A stretch of DNA of 64,000 bases, taken from Pantoea vagans. GTDB lineage: Bacteria > Pseudomonadota > Gammaproteobacteria > Enterobacterales > Enterobacteriaceae. The position numbers were made by a program, and so were the translations under genes. Below the pieces are notes generated by a model. The model saw only the letters and a list, made by a program, of their open reading frames with translations. It made no database searches and was not told the DNA's origin. Every line of letters begins with the position of its first letter. Within the stretch, counting starts at the first letter, position 1. Below, in pieces: positions 49,746-60,664 of this stretch. The stretch covers positions 3,224,001-3,288,000 of the forward strand of contig NZ_CP038853.1 of NCBI RefSeq assembly GCF_004792415.1, written 5' to 3'.

Positions 49746-52277
49746 TTATTTGCCAAACATGTCTTTTATCCACCCTGCTACGCCGTCACTGTCTTTCTGC
49801 TCCTGCGGTTGCTGGGCTGGTTGCTGTTGCGGCTGTTGCTGCTGTTGCTGGTCAAACAACTGTTGCTGCTGCTGGACCTGCTGCTGCTGTTGCTGACACA
49901 GTGCATTCGGATCCAGCGCCCACACCGGCAGAGAACGCCAGGTGCTGCTGCCCGTGCCACAGACAAAGTTACCGGCCGAATCGACATTCATCATCGACAC
50001 ATCTTCCGGCGGCGTCAGCTGCAACGGCATCGGTGCCTGATTGTCGAGATAGCGACGATAGAGCTGCATCGCACCGCTGGCACCATAGAGTTTGGTCGGC
50101 TGGTTGTTATCACGGCCCACCCAGGTGATCGCCACTTCTTTACCATCAATACCGGCAAACCAGCTGTCGATCAGATCGTTAGTGGTACCGGTTTTCCCGG
50201 CCAGATGGGCATTCGGGAAACGCGCGCCCAGCGCACGGGCGGTACCGTGGTCAGCGACCTGCTGCATGGTATAGAGCGTCAGATAAGCCGCCTGCGCCGG
50301 TTCCACACGCTGCGCCTGCGGATAGCTCTGATAGAGCACGCTGCCATCTTCTGCAATCACTGAACGCACCGCAGACAGTGACGCGCGGTTACCGCCGCTG
50401 GCGATCGACTGGAACGCCTGCGCCACTTCAACCGGCGTCAGGTTCAGGGCGCCCAGCAGCATCGCCGGCACCGGATGCAGCTGCTCTTTCGGCACACCCA
50501 GCTTGTTCCAGGTATCGACTACCGCATCCAGCCCCAGCGTCATACCGAGGTTAACTGTCGGCACGTTCATGGAGTTGGTCAGCGCATCCACCAGCATCAC
50601 TTTGCCGCTGAAACGACGATCGTCGTTCATCGGTTTCCAGATGGTGCCATTTGGCTGCTTCAGCGCAATCGGCTCATCGGCGATCCAGCTGTTCAGGCGG
50701 TAGCTTTTTGGCTGGCTCAGCGCGGTGAGGTAGGTCGCCGGTTTTGCCAGTGAACCGATAGAGCGACGCGCCTGCAGCGCACGGTTGTAACCGGCGTACT
50801 GCGGATCGGCCCCGCCGACCATGGCACGGACTTCGCCACTAAAGCGGTCAACCACCACCATCGCGGTTTCCAGATCCTTCAGGCCACGCTGTTTTTTCAG
50901 CGTCGGAATGCCATCAACCACCGCTTTTTCAGCTGCATCCTGCGACACCGGGTCCAGCGTGGTGAAGATTTTCACGCCGGAGAGATCTTTAATCTTGTCG
51001 CCCAGTTTCGCCTGAAGCTCGTTACGCACCATCTGCATAAAGGCAGGCTGCGGCGTGATCACACCGCCTTTTGGCTGCACGCCCAGCGGACGGGCAGACA
51101 GCATGTCATACAGCTCCTGGTCGATCACTTTCTGCTGCTGCAACAGGCGCAGCACCAGGTTGCGGCGTTCCAGCGCCAGTTTCGGGTTGCGCCACGGGTT
51201 ATAGAGCGACGCCCCTTTCACCATGCCAACCAGCATCGCCTGCTGATCCAGACTCAGTTCATCTACCGGACGGCCAAAGTAGTAGAGGCTCGCTAGCGGG
51301 AAACCGCGGATCTGATCGCTGCCCGCCTGACCGAGATAGACCTCGTTCAGGTAGAGCTCCAGGATGCGATCTTTGCTGTAGCGCGCATCCATGATCACCG
51401 CCATATAGGCTTCACGCGCTTTACGCCACAGCGAACGCTCATTGGTCAGGAACAGGTTCTTCACCAGCTGCTGCGTCAGCGTACTGCCGCCCTGCACCGC
51501 TTTTCCGGCCGTGATGTTCGCCAGGAAGGCGCGACCAATGGAGTACGGGCTGATGCCGTCATGCTCATAGAAATGGCGATCTTCAGTGGCGATCAGCGTA
51601 TCGACCAGCAGATCCGGGAAACCGGTGCGCGGCACGAAGAGTCGCTGTTCACCATTCGGCGACTGCAGCATGGTGATCAGGCGCGGATCGAGGCGGAAAA
51701 AGCCAAAATCACGGCCGGTTTCGAGGTTTTTAATCTCGCTCAGCTCATCTTTCGTGAAGCTCATACGCGCGTGGATCTGCCCCTCTTTACTGTCGGGGAA
51801 ATCAAACGGGCGACGCAGCAGATCAATGGTGTTGCCCTTCACCGAAAACTCGCCGGGGCGGGTGATACGGGAGACTTCGCGATACTGAGTCCCTTCCAGC
51901 AGCGCCACCATTTCACTTTTGTTGTAGGCCATGCCCGGTTCCAGGCTGACCATGCGGCCATAGACGGTGGCGGGCAGTTGCCACACCTTACCGTCAATAC
52001 GACTGCGAATTTCCGAGTCGAGGTAGATGCCCCACGCGGCCATAACCACCACAAACACCAGGAACAGTTTTATTATCCATCCCAGCCAACGGCGTTTGCC
52101 GCGCGGCGGTTTTCCACCTTTACCTTTACGTGGCACCGGCGCTTCCTCCTCGTCATCATTAAAATCGTCCTGATCGATATCCTGTTCGATATCCCTGCGT
52201 CGTCCCCGGCCCGCACTGCTGCGCGGCGGCAACGGTTTACCTTTGCGCCCTATTGGTTCGCGATCGTTCCCAGACAT
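49746..52277 (-). CDS. mrcB: penicillin-binding protein 1B (bifunctional peptidoglycan synthase)
   Basis: Polymerises glycan strands and crosslinks them; activated by the outer membrane lipoprotein LpoB through its UB2H domain. The 843-residue protein has a charged cytoplasmic tail, one transmembrane helix (about 65-85, [18 protein letters not shown]), the UB2H region, the glycosyltransferase GT51 with [12 protein letters not shown] (about 230), and the transpeptidase with the active Ser in [13 protein letters not shown] and KTGTT. The C-terminal tail before [14 protein letters not shown] is unusually rich in glutamine. Confidence 0.98.
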   Translation of the reverse strand: MSGNDREPIGRKGKPLPPRSSAGRGRRRDIEQDIDQDDFNDDEEEAPVPRKGKGGKPPRGKRRWLGWIIKLFLVFVVVMAAWGIYLDSEIRSRIDGKVWQLPATVYGRMVSLEPGMAYNKSEMVALLEGTQYREVSRITRPGEFSVKGNTIDLLRRPFDFPDSKEGQIHARMSFTKDELSEIKNLETGRDFGFFRLDPRLITMLQSPNGEQRLFVPRTGFPDLLVDTLIATEDRHFYEHDGISPYSIGRAFLANITAGKAVQGGSTLTQQLVKNLFLTNERSLWRKAREAYMAVIMDARYSKDRILELYLNEVYLGQAGSDQIRGFPLASLYYFGRPVDELSLDQQAMLVGMVKGASLYNPWRNPKLALERRNLVLRLLQQQKVIDQELYDMLSARPLGVQPKGGVITPQPAFMQMVRNELQAKLGDKIKDLSGVKIFTTLDPVSQDAAEKAVVDGIPTLKKQRGLKDLETAMVVVDRFSGEVRAMVGGADPQYAGYNRALQARRSIGSLAKPATYLTALSQPKSYRLNSWIADEPIALKQPNGTIWKPMNDDRRFSGKVMLVDALTNSMNVPTVNLGMTLGLDAVVDTWNKLGVPKEQLHPVPAMLLGALNLTPVEVAQAFQSIASGGNRASLSAVRSVIAEDGSVLYQSYPQAQRVEPAQAAYLTLYTMQQVADHGTARALGARFPNAHLAGKTGTTNDLIDSWFAGIDGKEVAITWVGRDNNQPTKLYGASGAMQLYRRYLDNQAPMPLQLTPPEDVSMMNVDSAGNFVCGTGSSTWRSLPVWALDPNALCQQQQQQVQQQQQLFDQQQQQQPQQQPAQQPQEQKDSDGVAGWIKDMFGK

Positions 52278-52375
52278 TACTTTTCTTCTCCAGGCAGTGC
52301 TTACGGCAGCGCCGCTACTCTAACTGCTTTCTCGCGTGCCGCATGGCAGAACCCTCTGAATTCGATCCAGCGGAC

Positions 52376-54820
52376 TCAACCCTGCGGGGACATTTTTTTG
52401 GTTCGCCTTGTTGGCAAAGCGGTGGCCGGATCCTCTGGCCAGAGATGTTTCGGATAGCGTCCCTTCATCTCTTTCCTGACCTCCGGCCAGGCGCCGCGCC
52501 AGAACGCTGCCAGATCGCGGGTGATCTGCAACGGACGCTGGGCGGGCGATAGCAGCTCCAGCACCAGCGGGATACGTCCTTCCGCCACGGTGGGATTCTG
52601 CGCTTCGCCAAACATCTCCTGAATCCTGACCGCCAGCGCGGGCGGCTTATCCGCATCGTAGCGAATCGGCAGCCGGCTTCCGGTCGGCACAGTGTAATGA
52701 GTTGGCAGCACACTATCCAGCCGCTGACGTTGTGACCATGTGAGTAAATGTAAGAGCGCCGTGGTCAGGTTGACCGCCTGCAGGCTGCGCAGATCGCGTA
52801 CCGCTGACATCTGCGGCAACAGCCACTCTGACAGGCTCGCAAGCAACGTCTGATCGTCCATAGCGGGCCAGCTCTCTTCCGGCAGCCACTGCGCCGCACA
52901 CTGGATACGCAGGCGCAACTGTTCGGCATCCGGCGTCCAGCCCAATACCGACAGACCTTTTTCGGCGATCCAGCGCAGTATGGCGGCGTGCAGCACGTCC
53001 GGCTCCGGGCGCGCCATCGGCTGGGTGCGGAGTATCAACGCGCCAATCTGCTCACGTCTGAACGCACGCAGCGTGCCCTTCTCTTCGTCCCATTCCACTT
53101 CAGTCTGGCGCTCAATCAGTGCGGGCTGCTGCTGGCACAGCGTGTCAATGTCGACCGGCAGTGCCAGCAGCATCCGGGCATCCGGCGTCGCACTGCCCTG
53201 CAACAGGGCGGGTGCTATCAGCCATTCGTTGCGCGTCAGGCCATCCTGCTCATCGAGTCTGGCCCCCAGTCCGTTGGCCAGTTGATAGCGACCGCTCAGA
53301 TCGCGACGCCGCGCCAGCCGATCGCCAAAACCTACCGCCAGCAAACCGGCGAAACGATCTTCATCGACCCGTCCGCCACGAATTTTGAGTCGCTGCTGCC
53401 ACTGCTGCGCCCGCCGCTGCCATTGAGCCTGAGGCCGATGCAGCGCATCCCTCAGATCGGCACTGCCGCTGCGCGGAGGATCTTCCAGAATCGCCACCAG
53501 CAGCGCGGCGCTGGCGACCGCACTCGGCTCATCGCCCGCGGCACAGAGCATAGCAGCAAGCCGCGGATCGCACCCCAGCTGTGCCATACGCCGTCCCAGT
53601 GTGTTAAGCAGGCCGTTGCTGTCCAGCGCACCCAGACGGGTCAGCTGCCGTTGTGCCGCGTCCAGATTTCTGGCGGGCGGCTGATCCAGCCACTGCAGCT
53701 GTTGCGGCCCGGTACAGCCCCACTGCAGCAGGTCCAGCCACAGCGACGAGAGATCGCTGTTCACGATTTCCGGGTCGCTCTGCGCTGCTGCACGTGACGC
53801 CTGCTCCTGCGGCAGCAGATGCAGACAGATTCCCGGCATCAGTCGCCCGGCGCGACCTGCGCGCTGGATCATTGAAGCCTGACTGATGCGCTGGGTCTGC
53901 AGCCGCGTCACGCCGCTGCGAGCGTCAAACAGTGCGCTGCGCTCCAGCGCACTGTCGACTACCAGGCGAATCCCCTCAATGGTCAGGCTGGTCTCGGCGA
54001 TATTGGTGGCGAGCACCACTTTGCGACGTCCGGCGGCGGCAGGCAGGATCGCCCGTCGCTGCGCCGCCAGCGGCAGTGCGCCATAGAGCGGTGTCAGATC
54101 CACATCGTCACTGATGCGTGATTCCAGCTCACGTTTCACCCGTTCAATTTCTGCCACGCCCGGCAGAAACAGTAGCAGTGAACCCTCTTCATCGCGCAGC
54201 AGCTGGGCGACTTCACGCGCGACCGCTTCTTCAAAGCGTACGTTTTGATTCAGCGACGCGTAGCGCCGTTCAACCGGATAGCTGCGCCCTTCTGAAATAA
54301 TCAGTGGCGCATCCGGCAGCAGCGCCGCCAGCCGGGCATTGTCCAGCGTGGCGGACATCAGCATGATTTTAAGATCGTCGCGTAATCCCTGCTGCACATC
54401 GAGCAGCAGCGCCAGCGCCAGATCGGCCTGCAGGCTGCGCTCGTGAAACTCATCGAGGATCACCAGCGACACGCCCTCCAGCATCGGATCGTGCTGAAGC
54501 ATGCGCGTGAGCATCCCTTCGGTAACGACTTCCAGCCGGGTTTCTGGCCCGACGCAGCTTTCGCCACGCATCCGGAATCCCACCGTGGCACCCGGCTGTT
54601 CGCCGAGCTGCTCCGCCAGCCGCTGCGCCACATTGCGTGCCGCCAGCCGGCGTGGCTCCAGCATAATGATGCGTCCCGGCAGCGCCGCCTGCTGCAACAA
54701 CTGCAGCGGCAGCCAGGTCGATTTGCCCGCGCCGGTAGGGGCGGCCAGCAGGATTTGAGAGGCATCACGCAGCGCCGCCAGGATGTCTGGCAGCACCGCG
54801 CTGACCGGTAAATCGCTCAC
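52376..54820 (-). CDS. hrpB: ATP-dependent helicase HrpB
   Basis: A DEAH/RHA-family helicase of unclear physiological role. The start is GTG at 54820 with GGAG six bases upstream; it gives VSDLPVSAVLPDI, the family N-terminus, and 814 residues. Walker A is in LLAAPTGAGKSTW, motif II is DEFHER, SAT is in LMSATLDNARL, and motif VI is QRAGRAGR. The HrpB C-terminal domain follows. It is divergent from thpR; the two starts are 70 bp apart, so their promoters overlap. Confidence 0.95.
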   Translation of the reverse strand: MSDLPVSAVLPDILAALRDASQILLAAPTGAGKSTWLPLQLLQQAALPGRIIMLEPRRLAARNVAQRLAEQLGEQPGATVGFRMRGESCVGPETRLEVVTEGMLTRMLQHDPMLEGVSLVILDEFHERSLQADLALALLLDVQQGLRDDLKIMLMSATLDNARLAALLPDAPLIISEGRSYPVERRYASLNQNVRFEEAVAREVAQLLRDEEGSLLLFLPGVAEIERVKRELESRISDDVDLTPLYGALPLAAQRRAILPAAAGRRKVVLATNIAETSLTIEGIRLVVDSALERSALFDARSGVTRLQTQRISQASMIQRAGRAGRLMPGICLHLLPQEQASRAAAQSDPEIVNSDLSSLWLDLLQWGCTGPQQLQWLDQPPARNLDAAQRQLTRLGALDSNGLLNTLGRRMAQLGCDPRLAAMLCAAGDEPSAVASAALLVAILEDPPRSGSADLRDALHRPQAQWQRRAQQWQQRLKIRGGRVDEDRFAGLLAVGFGDRLARRRDLSGRYQLANGLGARLDEQDGLTRNEWLIAPALLQGSATPDARMLLALPVDIDTLCQQQPALIERQTEVEWDEEKGTLRAFRREQIGALILRTQPMARPEPDVLHAAILRWIAEKGLSVLGWTPDAEQLRLRIQCAAQWLPEESWPAMDDQTLLASLSEWLLPQMSAVRDLRSLQAVNLTTALLHLLTWSQRQRLDSVLPTHYTVPTGSRLPIRYDADKPPALAVRIQEMFGEAQNPTVAEGRIPLVLELLSPAQRPLQITRDLAAFWRGAWPEVRKEMKGRYPKHLWPEDPATALPTRRTKKMSPQG

Positions 54821-54889
54821 AGCAAACTCCGTTTCTGCCTGTGCTAAGATGGCGCGCATTGTAGCACGTGATATTTGCCGGAGAGCGCC

Positions 54890-55447
54890 ATGGCGACACA
54901 ACGCTTATTTTTTGCCATCAGCCTGCCTGACGAAATGCAGCAACAGCTGGTGCGCTGGCGGGCCGACACCTTTCCTGCAGAGGCAAGTCAGCCGGTGGTC
55001 GCAGCGAATCTGCACCTGACGCTGGCGTTTCTGGGTGAGGTTGCACCGGAAACCTCACTGCGCCTGCAGACGCTGGCCTCCCGCATCGTCCAGCCCGGTT
55101 TCGATCTCGACCTGGATGATGCCGGGCACTGGCCGCGTCCCGGCGTGGTCTGGCTCGGCTGCCAGCGCGCGCCTCGCGGCCTGCTGCAGCTTGCCAGCCT
55201 GCTGCGGGCGCAGGCTGCCCGGCATGGCTGTTATCAAAGCCCACAGCCGTTTCATCCGCACATCACGCTGTTACGCCAGGCCACCCAGCCGGTTGCATTG
55301 CCACCTCGCGGTTTCCACTGGCGTTTTCGCGTCTCCACCTTTTCACTGTTCGCCTCTGACTATGCCCGGGGCCGCACCCGCTACCGCGCGCTGGCCAGCT
55401 GGCCATTAACGTCTCAGGATCCGCATGCACTTCTCTCCGCCCCTTAA
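54890..55447 (+). CDS. thpR: RNA 2',3'-cyclic phosphodiesterase ThpR
   Basis: A 2H phosphoesterase (formerly LigT) that opens 2',3'-cyclic phosphates and can join tRNA halves in vitro. The 185-residue protein has both HxTx motifs: HLTLAF (about 45) and HITLLR (about 127). The start at 54890 has GGAGAG upstream. Its 3' end overlaps sfsA by 23 bases, which makes a thpR-sfsA transcript likely. Confidence 0.94.
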   Translation: MATQRLFFAISLPDEMQQQLVRWRADTFPAEASQPVVAANLHLTLAFLGEVAPETSLRLQTLASRIVQPGFDLDLDDAGHWPRPGVVWLGCQRAPRGLLQLASLLRAQAARHGCYQSPQPFHPHITLLRQATQPVALPPRGFHWRFRVSTFSLFASDYARGRTRYRALASWPLTSQDPHALLSAP

Positions 55448-56129
55448 ATCCGCCCGCCTGATCGCCCGTTACAAACGTTTCCTGGCCGATGTCGAGACGC
55501 CAGAAGGCGAAGTGCTGACGATTCATTGCGCCAACACTGGTGCCATGACCGGCTGCGCCACGCCGGGCGATACAGTCTGGTATTCCACGTCCGATAGCCT
55601 GACGCGCAAATACCCGCACAGCTGGGAGCTGACCGAAACGCAGCAGGGCCACTGGATCTGCGTGAATACCCTGCGCGCTAATCAACTGGTGGCCGAAGCG
55701 CTGGATCAGAACAGGCTACCCACGCTGGCGGGTTATTCCCATCGTCAGGCGGAAGTGAAATATGGCAGTGAAAAAAGCAGAATTGATTTCCTGCTCAAAG
55801 CAGAGGCACGGCGCAACTGCTATATTGAGGTGAAATCCGTAACCCTTTTACATGAAGGTAAAGGCTATTTTCCGGATGCGGTGACGATTCGAGGACAGAA
55901 ACACCTGCGCGAGCTGGCGACAGTGGCGGCAGAGGGTCATCGGGCCGTTTTGTTGTTTGCCGTTTTGCACTCGGGGATTGAGGACGTTTCCCCGGCACGC
56001 CACATTGATGCGGCGTATGCAGAACAACTGGCTCAGGCGCAACGGGAAGGTGTAGAGGTTTTAGCGTATCAGGCAGACTTAGCGGCGGAGGGAATGTTTC
56101 TTAAATCGCCGATCAACGTAACCTTGTAA
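55425..56129 (+). CDS. sfsA: sugar fermentation stimulation protein SfsA
   Basis: A DNA-binding, nuclease-like fold protein of 234 residues, named from stimulation of maltose gene expression in K-12; the molecular role is uncertain. It starts [22 protein letters not shown]. Further blocks are [36 protein letters not shown], and IEVKSVTL, in which the Asp-Glu-Lys arrangement resembles a restriction-type active site. It lies just before dksA, as in K-12. Confidence 0.95.
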   Translation: MHFSPPLKSARLIARYKRFLADVETPEGEVLTIHCANTGAMTGCATPGDTVWYSTSDSLTRKYPHSWELTETQQGHWICVNTLRANQLVAEALDQNRLPTLAGYSHRQAEVKYGSEKSRIDFLLKAEARRNCYIEVKSVTLLHEGKGYFPDAVTIRGQKHLRELATVAAEGHRAVLLFAVLHSGIEDVSPARHIDAAYAEQLAQAQREGVEVLAYQADLAAEGMFLKSPINVTL

Positions 56130-56376
56130 TATCTTTTGCAATTTTATGTGGTAAGAATGTTCTGAGCTAAGGGCTGATTACGCTGTTCCTCACAGGCTTG
56201 TCAAGGTGTGTTCATGAAGAATTGCCAACCCTGACTGCTTCTGTTATTTATAGCGGCCTGTTTTTTTCCCCAATGGGGGATCGATGTACCCCGCAGACGT
56301 CAGATGCAGGCCGGCAGTAACGCCCCTGCGGGACGTAAGTCAGAGGGTATAGTGCGTGTTATCCAGGAGAAGCAAC

Positions 56377-56832
56377 ATGCAAGAAGGTCAAAACCGTAAA
56401 ACATCGTCCCTGAGTATTCTCGCTATCGCTGGCGTTGAGCCTTATCAGGTTAAGCCTGGCGAAGAGTATATGAACGACGCGCAGCTGACCCATTTTCGCA
56501 AGATTCTGGAAGCCTGGCGTAATCAATTGCGGGACGAAGTCGATCGTACCGTATCGCACATGCAGGATGAAGCCGCTAACTTCCCGGACCCGGTTGACCG
56601 TGCCGCGCAGGAAGAGGAGTTCAGCCTGGAGCTGCGTAACCGCGATCGCGAACGTAAACTGATTAAAAAGATCGAGAAGACGCTGAAGAAAGTCGAAGAC
56701 GACGACTTCGGTTATTGCGATTCCTGTGGCGTTGAGATTGGTATCCGCCGTCTCGAAGCTCGTCCTACTGCCGATCTCTGCATCGACTGTAAGACGTTAG
56801 CAGAAATTCGTGAGAAACAAATGGCCGGCTAA
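56377..56832 (+). CDS. dksA: RNA polymerase-binding transcription factor DksA
   Basis: Binds the secondary channel of RNA polymerase and acts with ppGpp on ribosomal and amino acid promoters, probably including rpsB here. The start at 56377 has AGGAG upstream and gives 151 residues, as in K-12. The coiled coil (about 34-108) bears the tip with [13 protein letters not shown], and the four-cysteine zinc finger is CDSCG...CIDCK. A TATAGT hexamer at 56348 may be the -10 of its promoter. Confidence 0.97.
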   Translation: MQEGQNRKTSSLSILAIAGVEPYQVKPGEEYMNDAQLTHFRKILEAWRNQLRDEVDRTVSHMQDEAANFPDPVDRAAQEEEFSLELRNRDRERKLIKKIEKTLKKVEDDDFGYCDSCGVEIGIRRLEARPTADLCIDCKTLAEIREKQMAG

Positions 56833-56850
56833 TGTCGCGTCCAGCCTGTT

Positions 56851-56891
56851 ACCACGCAGTGGAAAAACCGTTGTGTTGTCCGCTGCGTGGT
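56851..56891 (+). terminator. hairpin between dksA and gluQ
   Basis: Nine-base arms ACCACGCAG/CTGCGTGGT (56851-56859 with 56883-56891) lie between the genes. A terminator at this place controls gluQ in related enterobacteria. Here the T-run is poor (TCACTTCTG), so partial termination is expected. Confidence 0.6.
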
Positions 56892-56905
56892 CACTTCTGA
56901 ACCCT

Positions 56906-57784
56906 ATGTCACCTTCCTGCATTGGTCGCTTCGCCCCTTCTCCCTCTGGTGAACTTCATTTTGGCTCGCTGATTGCTGCCCTGGGCAGTTACCTGAGCGC
57001 GCGCGCGCAAAACGGCATCTGGCGGGTGAGAATTGAAGATATCGATCCGCCACGGGAAGTGCCAGGTGCCGCCAGCCGCATTCTGCATCAGCTGGAACAC
57101 TACGGGTTAATGTGGGATGGCGAGGTGCTGTGGCAGTCGCAACGTCACGAGGCCTATCGTGACGCGCTGGCCTGGCTGCAGCAGCATCGTCAGAGCTATT
57201 TCTGCACCTGTCCCCGACGTCGCATTCAGGAGATTGGCGGTTTCTATGATGGTTACTGCCGTGAACGGCAACGCGGACCAGAGAATGCCGCGCTGCGTTT
57301 ACGCCAGCATGCGCCGGTCTTTGCCTTTGACGATCGATTACGGGGTCGCGTAGAGGCGGACAGACGTCTGGCGCAGGAAGATTTTATTATTCACCGTCGC
57401 GATGGCCTGTTTGCCTACAACCTGGCGGTGGTCGTCGATGACCATTTTCAGGGCATTACCGAAGTGGTGCGCGGCGCAGATTTGATTGAGCCGACGGTGC
57501 GGCAGATTGCGTTTTATCAGCAATTTGACTGGCCGGTGCCGGCCTGGCTGCATCTGCCGCTGGCGCTTAATCACGATGGCAATAAGTTATCGAAGCAGAA
57601 TCATGCACCTTCGCTGCCCGATGGCGATGCCAGGCCCCTGCTGGTAGCGGCATTACGCTTCCTCGGACAGCCTGTTTCAGGCGGCTGGCAGGACTTAACG
57701 CAGGACAAACTGCTGTCTGACGCGGTGTCACAGTGGAATATCGCTTTGATGCCGCAACAGAACGCCCTGAAACCGGATGCATAG
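56906..57784 (+). CDS. gluQ: glutamyl-Q tRNA(Asp) synthetase GluQ
   Basis: A paralogue of glutamyl-tRNA synthetase lacking the anticodon domain; attaches glutamate to queuosine at position 34 of tRNA-Asp. The start at 56906 gives 292 residues. The HIGH-like motif is in [15 protein letters not shown], the zinc-binding cysteines are in YFCTCPRRR and YDGYCRE, and the KMSKS-like motif is KLSKQNH. The frame upstream overlaps dksA and is not conserved. No good ribosome-binding site is seen, so expression may depend on dksA read-through. Confidence 0.95.
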   Translation: MSPSCIGRFAPSPSGELHFGSLIAALGSYLSARAQNGIWRVRIEDIDPPREVPGAASRILHQLEHYGLMWDGEVLWQSQRHEAYRDALAWLQQHRQSYFCTCPRRRIQEIGGFYDGYCRERQRGPENAALRLRQHAPVFAFDDRLRGRVEADRRLAQEDFIIHRRDGLFAYNLAVVVDDHFQGITEVVRGADLIEPTVRQIAFYQQFDWPVPAWLHLPLALNHDGNKLSKQNHAPSLPDGDARPLLVAALRFLGQPVSGGWQDLTQDKLLSDAVSQWNIALMPQQNALKPDA

Positions 57785-57870
57785 ACAACAGCATTCTCAA
57801 ACGGTTCTCAACAGGCTATGATTAGCCGCTGATTTTACCTACACCCTAATTGCCACTGTCGAGGTGTCCC

Positions 57871-59289
57871 ATTTTTACCCGAGTAGCTAATTTTTGCCGG
57901 AAAGTCCTGAAGCGTGATGAAGAGGAAGCCCCAGCAGAGGTTGAACCAGAGCGTCTGATGACCATCATCCCTCGTGAAAGCCATACCATCTCACGTAAAG
58001 ACATCAGCGAAAATGCCCTCAAAGTGCTCTATCGCCTGAACAAAGCCGGTTATGAAGCCTATCTGGTAGGCGGTGGCGTGCGCGATTTGCTACTGGGGCA
58101 AAAACCCAAAGATTTCGACGTGACCACTAACGCCACGCCAGAGCAGATGCGCAAGCTGTTCCGCAACTGTCGCCTGGTCGGTCGCCGTTTCCGGCTGGCA
58201 CACGTGATGTTTGGCCCGGAAGTGATCGAAGTCGCCACCTTCCGTGGACATCATCAGGTTGAAGAGATTGCGGAAGATCGCAACAGTTCGCAGCGCGCCC
58301 AGAGCGGCATGCTGCTGCGCGACAATATCTTCGGCTCTATCGAAGATGATGCCCAGCGCCGCGATCTCACCATCAACAGCCTCTACTACAGCGTGGCTGA
58401 TTTCAGCGTACGCGACTATGTTGGCGGCATCAGCGATCTCGAACAGGGCATCATTCGCCTGATTGGCGATCCGGAAACCCGCTACCGCGAAGATCCGGTG
58501 CGCATGCTGCGCGTCGCGCGCTTTGCCGCCAAGCTCAATATGAGCATTGCGCCGGAAACCGCCGAGCCGATTCCACGTCTGGCCTCGCTGCTGCGTGATA
58601 TCCCGCCTGCGCGCCTGTTTGAAGAGTCCCTGAAGCTGTTGCAGGCGGGCTATGGCTACAGCACGTATCTGAAGCTGTGTGAATATCAGCTGTTCCAGCC
58701 GCTGTTCCCGACGCTGGCGCGTAACTTCACGGAAAACAGTGACAGCCACATGGAGCGGATGCTGGCACAGGTGCTGAAAAACACCGATAACCGCATTCAT
58801 AACGACATGCGCGTGAATCCGGCGTTCCTGTTTGCAGCGATGTTCTGGTATCCGCAGCTTGAAGCGGCCGAACGCATTGCGCAGGAGAGTGGCCTGACCT
58901 ACTTCGAAGCCTTTGCGATGGCGATGAACGATACGCTGGACGAAGCCTGCCGTGCGCTGGCGATTCCAAAACGTATTACCTCGCTGATCCGCGATATCTG
59001 GCTGCTGCAGTTACGCATGTCGCGCCGTCACGGTAAACGCGCCTGGAAACTGATGGAGCATCCGAAATTCCGCGCCGCATACGATCTGCTGGCGCTGCGC
59101 GCGGAAGTGGAAAACAACCCGGAACTGCTGCGTCTGAGCCAGTGGTGGGGTGAATTCCAGGTCGCTGCGCCGCCGCATCAGAAAAACATGCTGAATAATC
59201 TGGGTGACGATCCGGTGCCGCGCAATAAATCGCGCCGTCCGCGCCGCCGCTCTTCCGCGCCACGTCGTGACAATCAAAACGTGTCATGA
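57871..59289 (+). CDS. pcnB: poly(A) polymerase I PcnB, starting at AUU
   Basis: Adds 3' poly(A) tails that mark RNAs for decay and controls plasmid copy number. The conserved N-terminus [12 protein letters not shown] is preceded directly by ATT (57871-57873), the same rare start that limits pcnB translation in K-12, with GAGGTG just upstream. A TTG at 57850 is in frame but adds an unconserved leader. The 472-residue protein has the nucleotidyltransferase signature [12 protein letters not shown]...[17 protein letters not shown], and a basic C-terminal tail. Its stop overlaps folK. Confidence 0.95.
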   Translation: MFTRVANFCRKVLKRDEEEAPAEVEPERLMTIIPRESHTISRKDISENALKVLYRLNKAGYEAYLVGGGVRDLLLGQKPKDFDVTTNATPEQMRKLFRNCRLVGRRFRLAHVMFGPEVIEVATFRGHHQVEEIAEDRNSSQRAQSGMLLRDNIFGSIEDDAQRRDLTINSLYYSVADFSVRDYVGGISDLEQGIIRLIGDPETRYREDPVRMLRVARFAAKLNMSIAPETAEPIPRLASLLRDIPPARLFEESLKLLQAGYGYSTYLKLCEYQLFQPLFPTLARNFTENSDSHMERMLAQVLKNTDNRIHNDMRVNPAFLFAAMFWYPQLEAAERIAQESGLTYFEAFAMAMNDTLDEACRALAIPKRITSLIRDIWLLQLRMSRRHGKRAWKLMEHPKFRAAYDLLALRAEVENNPELLRLSQWWGEFQVAAPPHQKNMLNNLGDDPVPRNKSRRPRRRSSAPRRDNQNVS

Positions 59290-59771
59290 CACGAGTTTAC
59301 CTCGCGTTAGGCAGTAATCTGGCCGATCCGCTGCATCAGGTTGATGCAGCGCTGACGGCACTGGATGCGTTGCCGCAGACGCAACGCATCGCGACCTCGC
59401 CGTTCTACCGCACGCCGCCTTATGGCCCGCCCGATCAGCCCGATTTTCTCAATGCCGCCGTGGCGCTGGAAACCGATCTCAGCGCTGAAGCCCTGCTTGA
59501 CCATACCCAGCAGATTGAGCGGGATCATGGCCGGGTGCGCAAGGAAGAACGCTGGGGGCCGCGCACGCTGGATATCGATCTCATGCTGTTTGGCGATGCA
59601 ATCATTAACACTGAGCGGCTGATTGTGCCGCACTACGACCTGCTGAATCGCGCCTTTATGCTGGTTCCCCTGCTGGCGATTGCGCCCGATGCTTGCCTGC
59701 CCGATGGTCGCGCACTCAGCACCGTTCTGGCCACCCTCGACAGCAGCAACATCGTGCTGTGGCACGACTGA
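59286..59771 (+). CDS. folK: 6-hydroxymethyl-7,8-dihydropterin pyrophosphokinase FolK
   Basis: Transfers pyrophosphate from ATP to the pterin in folate synthesis. The 161-residue protein has the family motif LALGSNL at the N-terminus, [10 protein letters not shown], and the metal-binding [16 protein letters not shown] with its two aspartates. It overlaps the end of pcnB by 4 bases (ATGA), as in K-12. The fimbrial cluster that separates folK from panB in K-12 is absent. Confidence 0.97.
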   Translation: MTRVYLALGSNLADPLHQVDAALTALDALPQTQRIATSPFYRTPPYGPPDQPDFLNAAVALETDLSAEALLDHTQQIERDHGRVRKEERWGPRTLDIDLMLFGDAIINTERLIVPHYDLLNRAFMLVPLLAIAPDACLPDGRALSTVLATLDSSNIVLWHD

Positions 59772-59854
59772 TCAGACAAACGCACATCTCTGATTCCGCT
59801 CTTTCACGCTATCCAGTAAACTGCGCCCATCAGAATTCCTGAGTTGAGAGCGCC

Positions 59855-60649
59855 ATGAAACCCACCACGATTTCACATCTGCGTCAGGCGAAAGCCAGCG
59901 GTAAAAAATTCGCGACGCTGACCGCCTACGATTTCAGTTTTGCCCGCCTGTTTGCCGATGAAGGCATTCAGGTGCTGCTGGTTGGTGATTCCTTAGGGAT
60001 GACGGTGCAGGGGCACGACTCCACCCTGCCGGTTACGGTCAGCGACATCGCCTATCACACCGCCGCCGTGCGCCGTGGTGCGCCCCAGGCCCTGCTACTC
60101 GCCGACCTGCCCTTTATGAGTTATGCCACACCAGAGCAGACCTTTGAGAGTGCCGCACAGCTGATGCGTGCCGGTGCCAATATGGTGAAACTGGAAGGCG
60201 GCAGCTGGCTGGCAGAGACCGTGCAGATGCTGACCGAACGCGCCGTGCCGGTGTGCGGTCATCTTGGGCTGACCCCGCAGTCGGTGAATATCTTTGGCGG
60301 CTATAAAGTGCAGGGCCGTGATGAGGCCGGTGCCGATCGGCTGCTGGCCGATGCCCTGGCGCTGGAAGCGGCAGGCGCACAGCTGATGGTGCTGGAGTGC
60401 GTGCCGGTGTCACTGGCGCAGCGGATCACCGGGGCGCTTACCATCCCGGTGATCGGCATCGGTGCCGGTAACGTGACCGATGGTCAGATTCTGGTGATGC
60501 ATGACGCGCTGGGCGTAACCGGCGGTCATATTCCCAAATTTGCCAAAAATTTCCTGGCGGAGACCGGCGACGTTCGCGCGGCGATTCGCCACTATATCGC
60601 CGAAGTCGAGGCCGGAACCTATCCGGCGGCAGAGCACAGTTTCCAGTAA
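59855..60649 (+). CDS. panB: ketopantoate hydroxymethyltransferase PanB
   Basis: First step of the pantoate branch: adds a hydroxymethyl from methylene-tetrahydrofolate to alpha-ketoisovalerate. The 264-residue TIM-barrel protein has [35 protein letters not shown] (metal-binding Asp), GHLGLTPQS and the catalytic Glu in LVLECVP. It begins the panB-panC-panD series and precedes panC by 15 bp; folate supply by FolK is encoded next to it. Confidence 0.98.
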   Translation: MKPTTISHLRQAKASGKKFATLTAYDFSFARLFADEGIQVLLVGDSLGMTVQGHDSTLPVTVSDIAYHTAAVRRGAPQALLLADLPFMSYATPEQTFESAAQLMRAGANMVKLEGGSWLAETVQMLTERAVPVCGHLGLTPQSVNIFGGYKVQGRDEAGADRLLADALALEAAGAQLMVLECVPVSLAQRITGALTIPVIGIGAGNVTDGQILVMHDALGVTGGHIPKFAKNFLAETGDVRAAIRHYIAEVEAGTYPAAEHSFQ

Positions 60650-60664
60650 TTCAGGAGAGTCACC

